This document shows, piece after piece, positions 18,944-28,356 of a stretch of 64,000 nucleotides of DNA (positions are counted from its first letter, which is position 1; each line of letters starts with the position of its first letter). Below the pieces are notes generated by a model that saw only the letters and a program-made list of their open reading frames with translations, was not told the DNA's origin and ran no database searches. Source of the DNA: Alphaproteobacteria bacterium (GTDB lineage Bacteria > Pseudomonadota > Alphaproteobacteria > UBA9219 > RFNS01). A program made the translations under genes and the position numbers. The stretch spans positions 664,416 to 728,415 of the forward strand of contig JBBCGY010000001.1 in NCBI GenBank assembly GCA_037200005.1, read 5' to 3'.

Positions 18944-19579
18944 TCAAGATGACGCGGCCTTGCTCAGAAGCCGCGCGGGAATGCCGACATAAATCCCTGG
19001 CGCGGCTATGTCGTAAGGCGCGACGCCGCCCGCGCCGAGCGTGATGCCGTCCGCTAGCGTCACGCGGTCAATCACCGTCGCGCCTGCGCCGATGAAATTA
19101 TAGGCGCCGATTTGCGCGCGGCCCGCGACCGTGGCGCGGACGGAGATATGGCTGAAAGCGCCGATGCGCGCCTCATGTTCGACGGCGGCGCCGGTATTGA
19201 CGATGCAGCCCTCGGCCACGGCGGCCATGGGGCCGATATGGGCGTGCTGCGCCACGAAGCAGCCCTCGGCCACCGTAGCGCCCACCCCGACGGTCGCGGT
19301 CGGCGCGATCAGCGTGGCGATGCGCCGTCCGCGCTGCCGGGCTTCGGCCATTTGCGCGGCGCGGCGCTGGCCGTCGCCGGAGGCAGGCATGGCGCGCCAG
19401 TCTCCGAAGCCGTCCCCTTCGGGCCACGCCGCTTGCACGGGATGGCCGAGAAAATTCTCCCCGGGCCGCGCCCGCGGGTCGACAAACAACAGCGCGCCGA
19501 ATCCGCAAGCCAGCGCGACATCCGCCACCGAGCGCGCATGGCCGCCGAACCCGATGATGATAAGACCAGGCAAAGACAT
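18944..19579 (-). CDS. NeuD/PglD-type sugar O- or N-acetyltransferase
   Basis: A 211-residue trimeric left-handed beta-helix acyltransferase. The N-terminal PglD-like nucleotide-sugar-binding fold begins with I-I-I-G-F-G-G-H-A-R-S, and hexapeptide repeats start near residue 95 (IAPTATVGVGATVAEGCFVA). The catalytic-type His lies in GAAVEHEARIGAFSHIS. It ends a cluster with a perosamine-synthetase-like aminotransferase, so it probably N-acetylates the amino sugar, as PerB does. ATG 19579 shares one base with the stop of the preceding glycosyltransferase. The exact sugar is inferred. Confidence 0.85.
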   Translation of the reverse strand: MSLPGLIIIGFGGHARSVADVALACGFGALLFVDPRARPGENFLGHPVQAAWPEGDGFGDWRAMPASGDGQRRAAQMAEARQRGRRIATLIAPTATVGVGATVAEGCFVAQHAHIGPMAAVAEGCIVNTGAAVEHEARIGAFSHISVRATVAGRAQIGAYNFIGAGATVIDRVTLADGITLGAGGVAPYDIAAPGIYVGIPARLLSKAASS

Positions 19580-21216
19580 CACGCCGCTCCTTTTGTTTCC
19601 GTTGCCGAGATCCTGTCCAGGATTTCGATATGGCTGTCGACGACATCGGTCCATCCGCGCCGCGCCAGTCTCTCGTAAACCGGTTTTTGCGCCGCCAGAA
19701 GCGCCTGCCTGTTCTTCAGCCCGGCTTCGATGCGATTCGCCATGTCACGCCAGTCATAAGGATCGAAGAATGTTCCGGCGGCTTCCAGCGCGGGATCGTC
19801 CAGCATTTCCAGCGTCACGGGGATGCGCGCCATCACCGCCGGCGTATCGACGGATAAGGCTTCGGTGAAGGTGAAGGGGCAGCCGCCTTCGCTCAGGCTG
19901 GGATTGACCGCGAGCTCGGCAAGCCTGTAGCAGGCGGCAAGCTCGGGCACGGTCAGGTCGTGCAAGCAGAGCACGTCGTTTTCGAGATGACGGTCGTGGA
20001 TGAAGGCCGCGACCTCGGGCATGCTGTATGGATTGCCGGTCAGGATGAGCTTATGGCCGATATAGCGCCTGCGCAGCAGGTGCTCATAGGCGCGCAGCAG
20101 CGAGAATATGTTTTTGTTGGGCCGGAATTGGCTTGCGTAGAATATAAAGCTGACCGAGCCGTTGCCGAAGTTCCGCGCATAGGCCGCGTTATTCGATTTG
20201 CGCATGGCTTGCAGCAGCCGCGCCTCGCAATAATTGCGGCTGGCGGCGGCGGCATCCGGCAGCCCCGTGACGGTTATCCATGAATCAAGCGTGAAGGGCG
20301 CGTGGGGCACGACATGGACTTTGGCCGGGTCTACATAATAATGCTCCACCAGCGTGCTCCATTTCACGGTCTCGCTATAGGTCGTAAAATGACTGCCGCC
20401 GCGGATGGCGGCTTCGATGTTGCGCACGCTTTCAAGAAAGCTGTCGCCGGTGGCATGGGCGAAGCCGACCGCGAAATCCGCCGTCACCACGTCGGGCACG
20501 CAGATCAGGCGCGGCGCCGCGATCGTGTTGAAGGCGGGCCAGAAGGCGGCCGGGCAGTACCAGGCCTTCACATGCCCAAGGCGGTTCGCCCGCGCCGCGA
20601 GCAGCGCGATCTCGGAATTGAGCGCGGCCTGGAACAGCCTGGGCGCTCCAGGCAGGTTTGGCATTCTGCCCAGAAATGAATGCAGGATCTGCTTGATGGG
20701 AGGCGGCTGGAATCGTCCGCGCGCGAGGCGAATCGCGGCCAGCGCGATCACGGACGCCAGGCCGATGAGCGCCGCCACCGCGAGCGCGAGGGCCAGCAAA
20801 GGAGACAGCGCCAGCAAAAGCGCCAGGAGCGCCGGCCAATGACGAATGCGGGCCAGGCCGTGCGCCGCCGCCCCGGAGGGCGCGAAGCCTTTCGGCCTGA
20901 AGCCCAACTTGCGGCGGAGTTTCGATGCCGCGTCGATGAGGGTGCGCGGCCCATGGCGTAGCGCCGTTATGAGATCGAGCAGAACCGGCCTGCCCGCTGG
21001 TGTCACGATGACGAATCTGTCGGGATCGATCCCCTCGCTTTCGCAAAGGTGCCGCAGTTTCTTTTTCAGCCATAGGGGGCAGGCCACCGTCCACTGGATG
21101 TCCTCATGCTTCTCCGCCGCGCGCAGAAATGCGGCAAGATGCCGGGCGAGGCCTTCGCTCCGCAGATCGGCGAGGGGGCTATAGCCCAGGAAAATGCCGT
21201 AATGTCTCACAGGCAT
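19579..21216 (-). CDS. glycosyltransferase (GT-B) with an internal hydrophobic segment
   Basis: A 545-residue GT4-like enzyme. The C-terminal half is typical: F-Y-A-S-Q-F-R-P-N-K-N near residue 365 (donor-binding start), L-I-L-T-G-N-P-Y-S-M-P-E, then N-P-S-L-S-E-G-G-C-P-F-T-F-T-E-A near 455, the E-x7-E-like retaining motif. The N-terminal half is interrupted by a long hydrophobic stretch at about residues 128-163, enough for one or two membrane passes, which is unusual inside a GT-B domain. ATG 21216 is preferred; the frame is open far upstream only as an overlap with the next gene. Acceptor and donor unknown, presumably O-chain assembly. Confidence 0.82.
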   Translation of the reverse strand: MPVRHYGIFLGYSPLADLRSEGLARHLAAFLRAAEKHEDIQWTVACPLWLKKKLRHLCESEGIDPDRFVIVTPAGRPVLLDLITALRHGPRTLIDAASKLRRKLGFRPKGFAPSGAAAHGLARIRHWPALLALLLALSPLLALALAVAALIGLASVIALAAIRLARGRFQPPPIKQILHSFLGRMPNLPGAPRLFQAALNSEIALLAARANRLGHVKAWYCPAAFWPAFNTIAAPRLICVPDVVTADFAVGFAHATGDSFLESVRNIEAAIRGGSHFTTYSETVKWSTLVEHYYVDPAKVHVVPHAPFTLDSWITVTGLPDAAAASRNYCEARLLQAMRKSNNAAYARNFGNGSVSFIFYASQFRPNKNIFSLLRAYEHLLRRRYIGHKLILTGNPYSMPEVAAFIHDRHLENDVLCLHDLTVPELAACYRLAELAVNPSLSEGGCPFTFTEALSVDTPAVMARIPVTLEMLDDPALEAAGTFFDPYDWRDMANRIEAGLKNRQALLAAQKPVYERLARRGWTDVVDSHIEILDRISATETKGAA

Positions 21217-23498
21217 GCGCGCACCGCCTTCCAGTAATGCCCGGCGAGACGCGTGACGCTTTGCATGTCGAGCGTCTCTTTGGCGGGTAGCCCGGCCCTC
21301 AGGCCGTTCGCCTCCCGCTCCATGCGTTTGAGCGCGCGCGCCATGCCGCGCGGATCGTGCGCGTCCATCCAGCCGAGATTGAGGCCGAACTGCGCGTCGA
21401 TTTCGCGCATGGGCGGATAGTCGCTGGACAAGGAGGGCACGCCGAGATGCGCGGCCTCGATCACGCTGAACGTGCCGTTGTCGATCCGGGCGGGATGCCA
21501 CAGAAACGCCGCGCCCGCCAGCATCCGCCGGTAGTGCCCGTCGGGCAGCTCGCCCATCCAGTGCAGCCGCTCGTCCAGGGTGGCGCAGCCGCGCGCAGCC
21601 GCCGCGGCTTGTTTCAGATGCGGCACGTCCATCTGCAGCAGCCTGTGCGTATTGACGCCGGTGACGCGGCAGTCGAGCTGTCCGTCCAGGACTTCATAAT
21701 ATTCCGCAAGGGCCAGCAGCGCATTCAGATGGTTCTTATGCGGCGCGGCATTCGTGGTCCACAGAAAATAGGGCCGCTCCGCCTGTTTCGCCGCCGTCGC
21801 TGGGCTGGCGTCGAAGGACGGCGCCAGTATCGGCACGCGCCGCAGCCTGAAAGGTTCGATGCCGGCATAGTTCAACGCGTCGCTTTCCGTGAAGCGGGTG
21901 GTGACCAGCACGCGCGCCGCCGCGCGCGCCGCGTTCAGATAAGGCTGGTCCGCGCCATGGGGCAGGATCGTCTCATAACGCTGAAGATAATCGTAGATCA
22001 TGCAGATATGGGGGCGCAGGGGCAGCAGGGGATATTGCAGCCTGTCGCTGATCGTGATCCACAGATCGCAATCGGCGAATTGCCGCATGCCGTCTTCGGG
22101 CACGATATAGCCGTCATGCGCCGCCGTTCCGTCATATCCGGCATAACACATGGCGCGCCGGGCGGCGGCGGCGTTCAAGTGACGCCATGTATAGGCGCGG
22201 CGCGAGATTCCGGGATGCAGATCCTTCCATTCATCGGCGGCGTAAATCGTGTCGTCGTCCAGATGCGCCAGAACGATGTCCGCATCCTCGCCGGCCTGGC
22301 GGCTGCCTTCATGCAGCGCCTGCGCCAGCAGCTTGGCGCCGCGCAGGCTGCCGCCGCGATAGCCAACGGGCACGATCACCGCGATGCGCTTGCGGCGCGC
22401 GCCGGCATACGGCGCGGCTTTGGCAAGCTCCAGCCCAGCCATGATACGCGCGAAGCCGTCGCGCCAAGCCGGTTCGCAGTTTTCCGCCTTCATCATTTCC
22501 AGCATGTGCGGCTGAGTCCGGCGGATGGCCTCGCTCAGTTTCTTGTCGCCCTTCAGTATGCGTTCGATCTTGCGCCGGGCCTCGGCGATATCGGCGCAGC
22601 GCCCCGGCTGGCCCATGCCGCCCAGGCGGTCGAGCATGCCGCCCGCCAGGAAAACCAGCGGCATGCCCGCGCGGACGGCCTCGAAAGGATGGTAATGAAT
22701 GTGGTTCGGCTCGGTCGAATGGTAATACATCACGGCGGCATCGCGCATATTCGCCTCATGCGCCGCGCGCGGCACGAAGCCCATGACCTTGGGATCGGGC
22801 ACCGGTACCGGCTGCGCGCCGCCGATGATGCAATCCATTCCCTGGAAATCCTCGACGAAGCGATCATAGATCGCCTTGTAATAGGGCGACGTTCCGATGC
22901 GCGGGCAGACGAAGAGAATCTTCTTTTTTTCGCCCGTCCAGCCGTCCCGCACGGCCGCGCCGCCGCCCAATCCCAAGGGCAGGAAGCAGAGCCTGGACTT
23001 CAGGAACGGCCCCTCGACTTCGGCCAGATGCTCATAGCTGGCGCCGAACCAGAATCTTCCGCCCAGCCGCTTCAGCGCTTCCATCGCATGAGGGCCGGTT
23101 GCGTCGGCAAGCGCCTGGGTATAGGAATGGCCCTTGGCGAGGCCGAAAGCGCGCAGGACCACGCTGCCCTCGAAGAAGCGCGCCGCCGCCATCAGCTGTC
23201 TCGGGAAAAAACCCATGATCGCGATCTGGAAATGGCGGTTGGCGATATCCCAGGCTTCTTGCGACGGTTCCCCGTACCAGTCTTGCGCGTTCAGCAAAGC
23301 GAGGTCCTGCGCCGGGATCGTCAGGGTTCGATCCGTCGCATGGTCGACGGTGGCCGAAAGATTGCCTTCGTCGTAAAGGAAGCTCTTCGGCGTGAAGACT
23401 TCCGTGACGCCAAGGGCGGCGAGCTGCTCGAGATCGAATTCGCGCAGCGTCGTATGGTTGAGCAGCCACATCGCGCGCGGCATTTTTCCGGAAGTCAT
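21207..23498 (-). CDS. large two-part glycosyltransferase family protein
   Basis: A 763-residue protein. The C-terminal half (from about residue 370, RKRIAVIVPVGYRGGSL) is a recognisable GT4: R-P-Y-F-L-W-T-T-N-A-A-P-H-K-N near 580 and W-H-P-A-R-I-D-N-G-T-F-S-V-I-E-A-A near 680. The N-terminal 360 residues are a second, divergent GT-B-like part with a Rossmann strand at KKKILFVCPRIGTSPYY and HYHPFEAVRAGMPLVFLAGG, which resembles a donor-site motif. It may therefore add two sugars or two linkages of a repeating unit, which is inference. It overlaps the ABC ATPase gene by 4 bases and the next glycosyltransferase by 10. Confidence 0.8.
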   Translation of the reverse strand: MTSGKMPRAMWLLNHTTLREFDLEQLAALGVTEVFTPKSFLYDEGNLSATVDHATDRTLTIPAQDLALLNAQDWYGEPSQEAWDIANRHFQIAIMGFFPRQLMAAARFFEGSVVLRAFGLAKGHSYTQALADATGPHAMEALKRLGGRFWFGASYEHLAEVEGPFLKSRLCFLPLGLGGGAAVRDGWTGEKKKILFVCPRIGTSPYYKAIYDRFVEDFQGMDCIIGGAQPVPVPDPKVMGFVPRAAHEANMRDAAVMYYHSTEPNHIHYHPFEAVRAGMPLVFLAGGMLDRLGGMGQPGRCADIAEARRKIERILKGDKKLSEAIRRTQPHMLEMMKAENCEPAWRDGFARIMAGLELAKAAPYAGARRKRIAVIVPVGYRGGSLRGAKLLAQALHEGSRQAGEDADIVLAHLDDDTIYAADEWKDLHPGISRRAYTWRHLNAAAARRAMCYAGYDGTAAHDGYIVPEDGMRQFADCDLWITISDRLQYPLLPLRPHICMIYDYLQRYETILPHGADQPYLNAARAAARVLVTTRFTESDALNYAGIEPFRLRRVPILAPSFDASPATAAKQAERPYFLWTTNAAPHKNHLNALLALAEYYEVLDGQLDCRVTGVNTHRLLQMDVPHLKQAAAAARGCATLDERLHWMGELPDGHYRRMLAGAAFLWHPARIDNGTFSVIEAAHLGVPSLSSDYPPMREIDAQFGLNLGWMDAHDPRGMARALKRMEREANGLRAGLPAKETLDMQSVTRLAGHYWKAVRACL

Positions 23499-24247
23499 GG
23501 CGGCAGCCCGTTCGCCGTCTTATAGGCCGCGATCGCCTGCTCCACCGGCCCGTCGAAAATCAGGCTGCCGTGATGGAAGACCAGGCCGCGCGTGCAGAGC
23601 GATGCCAGCGTGGCGAGATCGTGCGAAGCCAGCACCAGGATGTCGGACCGGGCGATCAGCTCGGCGATGCGCGCCTTGGCCTTCGCCATGAAACTCGCAT
23701 CGCCCGCGCCGATCACTTCGTCCAGCAGCAGAATGTCGCCGCCGACGGCAGTGGAGATGGCGAAGGCCAGCCGTACCTGCATGCCGGCCGAGTAGGTCTT
23801 CATCGGATAGTCGATAAATTCGCCAAGGCCCGCGAAATCCACGATCTCGGCCTCGCGCGCGCGCATATAGGCGGGCGTGTGGCCCAGCAGCAGGCCGCGG
23901 AACAGGATGTTCTCCCGCCCTGTCGCTTCCGGCTCGAAGCCGAGGCCGAGATCGAATAGCGCGCTGATCTTGCCGCTGACCTCCAGCCGCCCGCCGGAAA
24001 TGGGATACAGGCCGGCGACAGTTTTGAGGAAGGTGCTTTTGCCGGAGCCGTTATGCCCCATCAGGCCGACGCGCGCGCCCTGGCCGATCTCAAGGGTGAT
24101 GTCCTTCAGCGCGTGAATGTCGGCGATCCGGGGCGCCCGCCGTTTGCGGATCAGCCCGAGCATCAGGGACTTGATCGACCGCTCGCGGTAGGCGGTCGCG
24201 GCATAATGCAGATCGACGTTGCGGAGCTGGATGCGATTGGGATTCAT
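23495..24247 (-). CDS. polysaccharide ABC exporter ATP-binding protein (Wzt/KpsT-like)
   Basis: Powers export of a lipid-linked polysaccharide across the inner membrane. The 250 residues show the family start with IHALKDITLEI after a long N-terminal strand, Walker A GHNGSGKST near 78, the exporter-type E-N-I-L-F-R-G motif, signature YSAGMQVRLAF near 166, and Walker B DILLLDEVIGAGD near 190. It has no C-terminal carbohydrate-binding domain of the E. coli O9a Wzt type, so chain recognition, if any, lies elsewhere. The permease precedes it, overlapping by 4 bases. Confidence 0.92.
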   Translation of the reverse strand: MNPNRIQLRNVDLHYAATAYRERSIKSLMLGLIRKRRAPRIADIHALKDITLEIGQGARVGLMGHNGSGKSTFLKTVAGLYPISGGRLEVSGKISALFDLGLGFEPEATGRENILFRGLLLGHTPAYMRAREAEIVDFAGLGEFIDYPMKTYSAGMQVRLAFAISTAVGGDILLLDEVIGAGDASFMAKAKARIAELIARSDILVLASHDLATLASLCTRGLVFHHGSLIFDGPVEQAIAAYKTANGLPP

Positions 24248-25027
24248 ATGTAGAAAATGACCCTTCTTTCCGCTCTCGCGCCGACCGCGATGGCCAGAAG
24301 CGCCAGAATGCCCGCCGAAGCGATCACGAACGCGTAATTCTCCGGCGCCGGCCACATGCCGCTCAGCAAGGGCGCCCGGATGATTTGCAGAAGGTGATAG
24401 ACCGGGTTGAAATCCACCAGGGCGTCCATGCCGCCGCCGCGAAACAGCTTTGCCTCGAAATAAACCGGCGAAACAAACCATACGGCCTGCAGCACGAGGG
24501 TCAGGGCATGCGGCACGTCGCGGAATCTCGCGCCGAGATAGGCCAGCAAGGTCGCGAGGGGCCAGATCAGGATGGCGATGAGAGGATAGATCGCGAACGC
24601 GGCAAGCCAGCAAAGGCCGACATTCTGAGGCATCACGATCGCCGCCCAGGCGAACAGCGGCGCGCTGGCGAAAAGCAGAACGATCATGGCGGCGGTCACG
24701 GTCCGCAGGGTATAGATCGCCAGCGGATGCCTGCATTGCTTGATGTAGGCGTCGGCCATGACGAAGCTGGAGGCGCCGCCGATCGTCGAGGTCACGATGA
24801 AATCCCACACGACGATCCCGGACAGGATGTAGGGGCGCGTAAAGCGTGATGTCGGTTTTGAACAGCCGGCTGAAGACGAAGGCAAGCAACAGGGTCATGC
24901 CCAGCGGCTGCAGCAGCGACCAGAAAATGCCGATGAAGGAGCGCCGCCAGCGCGCGCGCAGATCCGCCAGCGCCAGATGCAGCCAGAAATGACGCGCGGC
25001 CCAAACGCCTTTGAAATATTCGGTCAT
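24244..25027 (-). CDS. polysaccharide ABC exporter permease (Wzm-like, frameshifted)
   Basis: ABC-2 type permease of about 260 residues if restored. The first frame, from ATG 25027, gives M-T-E-Y-F-K-G-V-W and LADLRARWRRSFIGIFWSLL, the conserved Wzm cytoplasmic helix, and then TM1. The remainder (Y-I-L-S-G-I-V-V-W-D-F onward, five more membrane segments, ending RRVIFYI) is in another frame and closes at 24244. Removing one base of the GGGG at 24832-24835 (CCCC in the coding strand) restores a normal family protein. The ATPase is intact, so loss of export would be a recent event if the shift is real. Confidence 0.82.
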
Positions 25028-26154
25028 GCGCAGGCCGCCAGGCTCTTTTGCGCGACGTCCTGGCGTAGCTGGTCGGCGAAGTAGCCGCGCACCGCGTCGC
25101 AGACGGTGTCGATATCCTTCTCCGTCAGCGCGGGATAGCTCGGCAGGTTCAGGCCATGCGCCGCGATCTTCTCGGCCACGGGGAAAGACTGGCCTGTCGC
25201 GCAATGCGGAAGGGTATGGGCCGGATGGAATACCGGACGCGTCTCCACGCCTTCCGCCTCCAGCCGTGCGCGCAAGCCGTCGCGATCCTGCGGCGTCCGC
25301 GCGGCGATCGAGCACATCCAGAAAGAATGGCGCGTATCCGGCAACTCGTCGTGGAAGGCGACGGGCAATCCCGCGAGCTTCTTGCGATAGCTGTTTGCGA
25401 TGACGCGCTTTTTCTCCAGGATCGCATCCGCCTGTTCCAGCTGCGCCAGGCCGATCGCGGCGCATATATTGGTCATGCGGTAATTATAGGCGACGATATC
25501 GTGCCAGTATTCGCGCTGCGGCGAGACGCCCTGCGTCTTTAAGTGATAAGCGCGCGCCGCCGCCGTTTCGTCGCGCATCACCACCATGCCGCCCTCGCCG
25601 GTGGTGATGGTCTTGTTGCCGAAGAAGCTGAACGTCGCGGCATCGCCGAATGTTCCGACATGGCGCCCTTTGTAGAGTGTGCCGAAAGCTTCCGCGCAAT
25701 CCTCGATCAGAAGCAGTTTGCGCCGGTTGCAGATATCGACGATCGCATCCATGTCGCAAGGCAAGCCGTAGAGCGGCACCGCCATGACGGCCTTCGTCCG
25801 GGGCGTGATCTTGCGCTCGATATCGGCGGGATCGATGTTCCAGCTGCTTTCCATGGACTCCGCGAAAACCGGCGTCGCGCCCGTCTGCATGATGGTGTTG
25901 ACCGAGGCGATATAGGTCAGCGTGGGAACGATCACCTCGTCTCCAGCCTTGATCCCCAGCGCGAGCATCGCAAGATGTAAGGCGGCGGTTCCGTTGACCA
26001 CGCTCGTGGCATGGGGCGCGCCGATATAATCGGCAAACCGGCGCTCAAATTTTCCTATGAATTCGCCGCGCGAGGAAATCCATGTCGAATCCAGGCATTG
26101 CAATACATATTCTTTTTCACGGCCTGTGAGATAGGGCTGATAAACAGGGATCAT
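25024..26154 (-). CDS. DegT/DnrJ/EryC1 aminotransferase, perosamine-synthetase-like
   Basis: PLP enzyme of 376 residues that converts a nucleotide-linked 4-keto-6-deoxy sugar to its 4-amino form, with glutamate as donor. The start motif I-P-V-Y-Q-P-Y-L-T-G-R-E and S-T-W-I-S-S-R-G-E-F match GDP-perosamine synthetases. The PLP lysine sits in FSFFGNKTITTGEGG near residue 180, and L-L-I-E-D-C-A-E-A near 150 holds the pyridine-nitrogen Asp. The frame is open to 26265, but the extra 37 residues translate a dispersed repeat, so ATG 26154 is chosen. First gene of the exporter cluster; no GDP-mannose dehydratase is present here. Confidence 0.9.
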   Translation of the reverse strand: MIPVYQPYLTGREKEYVLQCLDSTWISSRGEFIGKFERRFADYIGAPHATSVVNGTAALHLAMLALGIKAGDEVIVPTLTYIASVNTIMQTGATPVFAESMESSWNIDPADIERKITPRTKAVMAVPLYGLPCDMDAIVDICNRRKLLLIEDCAEAFGTLYKGRHVGTFGDAATFSFFGNKTITTGEGGMVVMRDETAAARAYHLKTQGVSPQREYWHDIVAYNYRMTNICAAIGLAQLEQADAILEKKRVIANSYRKKLAGLPVAFHDELPDTRHSFWMCSIAARTPQDRDGLRARLEAEGVETRPVFHPAHTLPHCATGQSFPVAEKIAAHGLNLPSYPALTEKDIDTVCDAVRGYFADQLRQDVAQKSLAACA

Positions 26155-26225
26155 TGCAGCAGTCTTTGTAATAACGAGAGATCTCTGCGCGTGCCTTGCC
26201 CGCAAGTCAGGATCGGACAAATGTA

Positions 26226-26300
26226 TGGCGGTGCGCGCAGTTTTGAGCGAACCGTCATCTGCCACGGTACCCAGCTATCAGGGAAAAATACAGGGAAATT
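26226..26300 (+). repeat. dispersed repeat, copy A
   Basis: About 75 bases that recur at 31237-31310 and, in part, at 32966-33010, all in the same orientation. The shared core is GCGGTGCGCGCAGTT, then GCGAACCGTCAT, then GCCAC, and finally CAGGGAAAAATACAGGGAAT. It lies in the 326-base gap between the aminotransferase start and the next gene. The rest of that gap (to 26480) holds an AT-rich patch with a TATATATGCTATATATG stretch at 26344-26360 but no convincing gene. It marks the left edge of the accessory region. Confidence 0.75.
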
Positions 26301-26480
26301 TGGAGAAATTGGCCGCCATTCCGGCATGGGGCTACGGGGATTATATATGCTATATATGTTTGCGCCTCGCATAATACCTCGCCGTCCGCTGTATTTTCCG
26401 CTTTACGGTAAGCGAGGCTGGCCTTAGGCTGGCGGCAGGCAAGGGTTTTCCTGCCCATGCCGAGTTCTTAAGGCTTCTGA

Positions 26481-27408
26481 ATGTTTCCAGATGTATTCTC
26501 TCCCAAGATCGCAGGCGTCTTGTCTCTGGTCGCCGTTTGTCTGGCGTTTACCCTTCTTGGCCCTATAGATGCATCGGCTGCACCGACAATTAAGCGCAGC
26601 GATACGGGCTCCGTGCAGAAGACATCCAAGCTGGAAGACCTGCTGTGCAATACTAATTTTGTCGTAGAGCTTCCAGCAGGCGAATCTTTACCCGTCTTCG
26701 ATATCCCCCTTTCGGCGGCTGAGAACGCTGCGTTCCATATTTCGGTATCTTCGGAAGCAATAACGGTCGCGGTTTTGTCCGGCCGCGTCAGCAGCGGCGA
26801 TGCCGCCGCCGGCGTCGGCGAGGCGTTGAGCTGGCCCATCGATTCTGCGACGCCGCGTACCGTCAGGTTCGATGTCGGACGTCTTATGGCTTCAAGCACG
26901 CCCGCGATTGACCAGCCCTCTGCGCATGAATCTTGCTCCCGTCGTTGCGGCGCAAGAATCCGATATGTTTTGGGGATTGGTTGAACCGGTGGGGATTAAT
27001 CTTCAAGCGCCTCTATCGCCGGCGATGGAATCGGCGCGTCGTGACATCTATGCAGTCCGGCCCTTATTCGCGCCCGCCGCGAAGCGCAGGGGGACACCGT
27101 CAATCTGGAAAAAATATTGCCAACGCTTTCCTGACTTCCTTATCCGCTCGCGATACCCGCACGGTCGGCGATCTTCTGGATCCGCCCATGTTTGCTAAGA
27201 AGGGCGCGAGAATGATTGGCAGGCTCTGCGTGGCCGCTTCGCGCAGCGTTTGACGCAAGGCAAATTGCCTGCTCGGCTTCGCGGCTATGATCTGGGGCCC
27301 GGTGCTGAGCATGCCTGGACGGTGACCGGCGGAAAATATCGCTTCATCTTGCGGATGAGCGGCCGAGATGGCGGCGTTCCCTTCGTGCAAAGCCTGGAGC
27401 AGCAGTGA
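26481..27408 (+). pseudogene. secreted protein of unknown function, multiply frameshifted
   Basis: Begins MFPDVFSPK with a signal peptide ending near ASA and a beta-rich segment (AITVAVLSGRVSSGD) that loosely recalls FecR-type domains. The frame then breaks: removing one base near 26901-26918 continues into R-M-N-L-A-P-V-V-A-A-Q-E-S-D-M-F-W-G. Further shifts are needed near 27089-27093 (GGGGG) and 27202-27204, after which K-N-D-W-Q-A-L-R-G-R-F runs to the stop at 27406. The stop overlaps the ATG of the outer-membrane barrel gene by one base, so the original gene was coupled to it. With three or more shifts in 930 bases it is either a decayed gene or a badly sequenced one. Confidence 0.6.
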
Positions 27409-28350
27409 TGCCTAAAAATATGAGAGCCGCTTCACGGCATGCCGGAGTTTCTCGTTTTCTCTTCATGTTCATCGGCGGCTTGTGCGCCATGGCGGCCACG
27501 GCTCACGCTGCGGACAATAATATCGCGGAGCGCATTGAGCAGGCGCGCTCCCCTCAATGCGCTCGACCTGACGCCGGAAGAATCCATGCTGACCGGCCAT
27601 GACGATCTTGTTGTGCTCCAAAAGCGCAAACTGTTTCAGATTAGCGCCAATACGCGCGAGACGTACACCACCAACGCTTTTCTCTCCGACGAACTCAAGC
27701 ATGACGATTTCGTTTTCGACGGCAATGTCGCGGCGCGCGCGGGCACGCGCATTGCTCAGCGCGTAGATGTGTTCGCTGAAACCAACCTCTTTACCTCTCA
27801 ATACGCTAAAAATCATCAATTGAGCTACAATGGATATGGTGGAGGCGTGGGCGCCGCGACCAGTGCAGGAAAATTCCAGTTTGGCCTTAACTATAGCGCG
27901 GCGAGCGTTTATGACTCTCACGGTTTCGATAAGCATAGCGTGACGCTGCACACTGTCACGCTGGGCGTCAGCCGCCCTTATGCTGTTTCTGCCAATGCCG
28001 CGATCGTGCCGCAACTGGCGGTCGAACGGACGATGAGCGATCCTTCGGCCTATGCGACATGGACCCAACGCGCGGCGCTGCTCGGGGTCTACGGCTTCAC
28101 GCCGGAGTTGACGGGGTCGGTAGGAACGGAATTGGCCTATCGCAATTATGATGATTATTTCGAAAGCGTGACCGGGGAAGCCCGCGAGGATATCGGTGTG
28201 CGAATAGCGGGCGCGGTGCGCTGGCAGCCGGTCAACTATGTCCAGCTTGCCGCCGAGATCGGTTTCGGCGCCAACGGCTCAACAATAAGCAGCAGCCGCT
28301 ACACGGGCTTTACCGCATCGCCGGGCGTAAGCCTCAACATTCGCTTCTAA
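27408..28350 (+). CDS. predicted outer-membrane beta-barrel protein (frameshifted)
   Basis: Starts MPKNMRAASRHAG with a signal peptide ending AATAHAA at about residue 30. The mature part (about 280 residues) has alternating amphipathic strands, tyrosine-rich turns, and the C-terminal pattern V-S-L-N-I-R-F, ending in phenylalanine as outer-membrane barrels do. The first 48 codons are in one frame and the rest in another; deleting one C from the CCCC at 27550-27553 joins them. It is coupled to the preceding secreted-protein gene and converges on the unknown gene at 28357. Ligand or partner unknown. Confidence 0.68.
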
Positions 28351-28356
28351 CGTCAG

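Noticed and set aside
21357-23525. A 722-codon plus-strand open frame opposite the large glycosyltransferase
   Set aside because: Arg/His/Gln-rich translation typical of the antisense frame of a GC-rich gene; the minus-strand frame has clear glycosyltransferase motifs.
23495-25465. One long minus-strand frame running across the ABC ATPase, the permease and part of the aminotransferase
   Set aside because: It is a chance join: the ATPase and the N-terminal part of the frameshifted permease share a frame, and the remaining stretches are off-frame translations of the permease and aminotransferase genes.
26151-26372. Short minus-strand frame across repeat A (and its counterpart at 31184-31438) as a small conserved gene
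   Set aside because: The shared peptide is only the translation of the dispersed repeat; frames differ outside it and no ribosome site is present.
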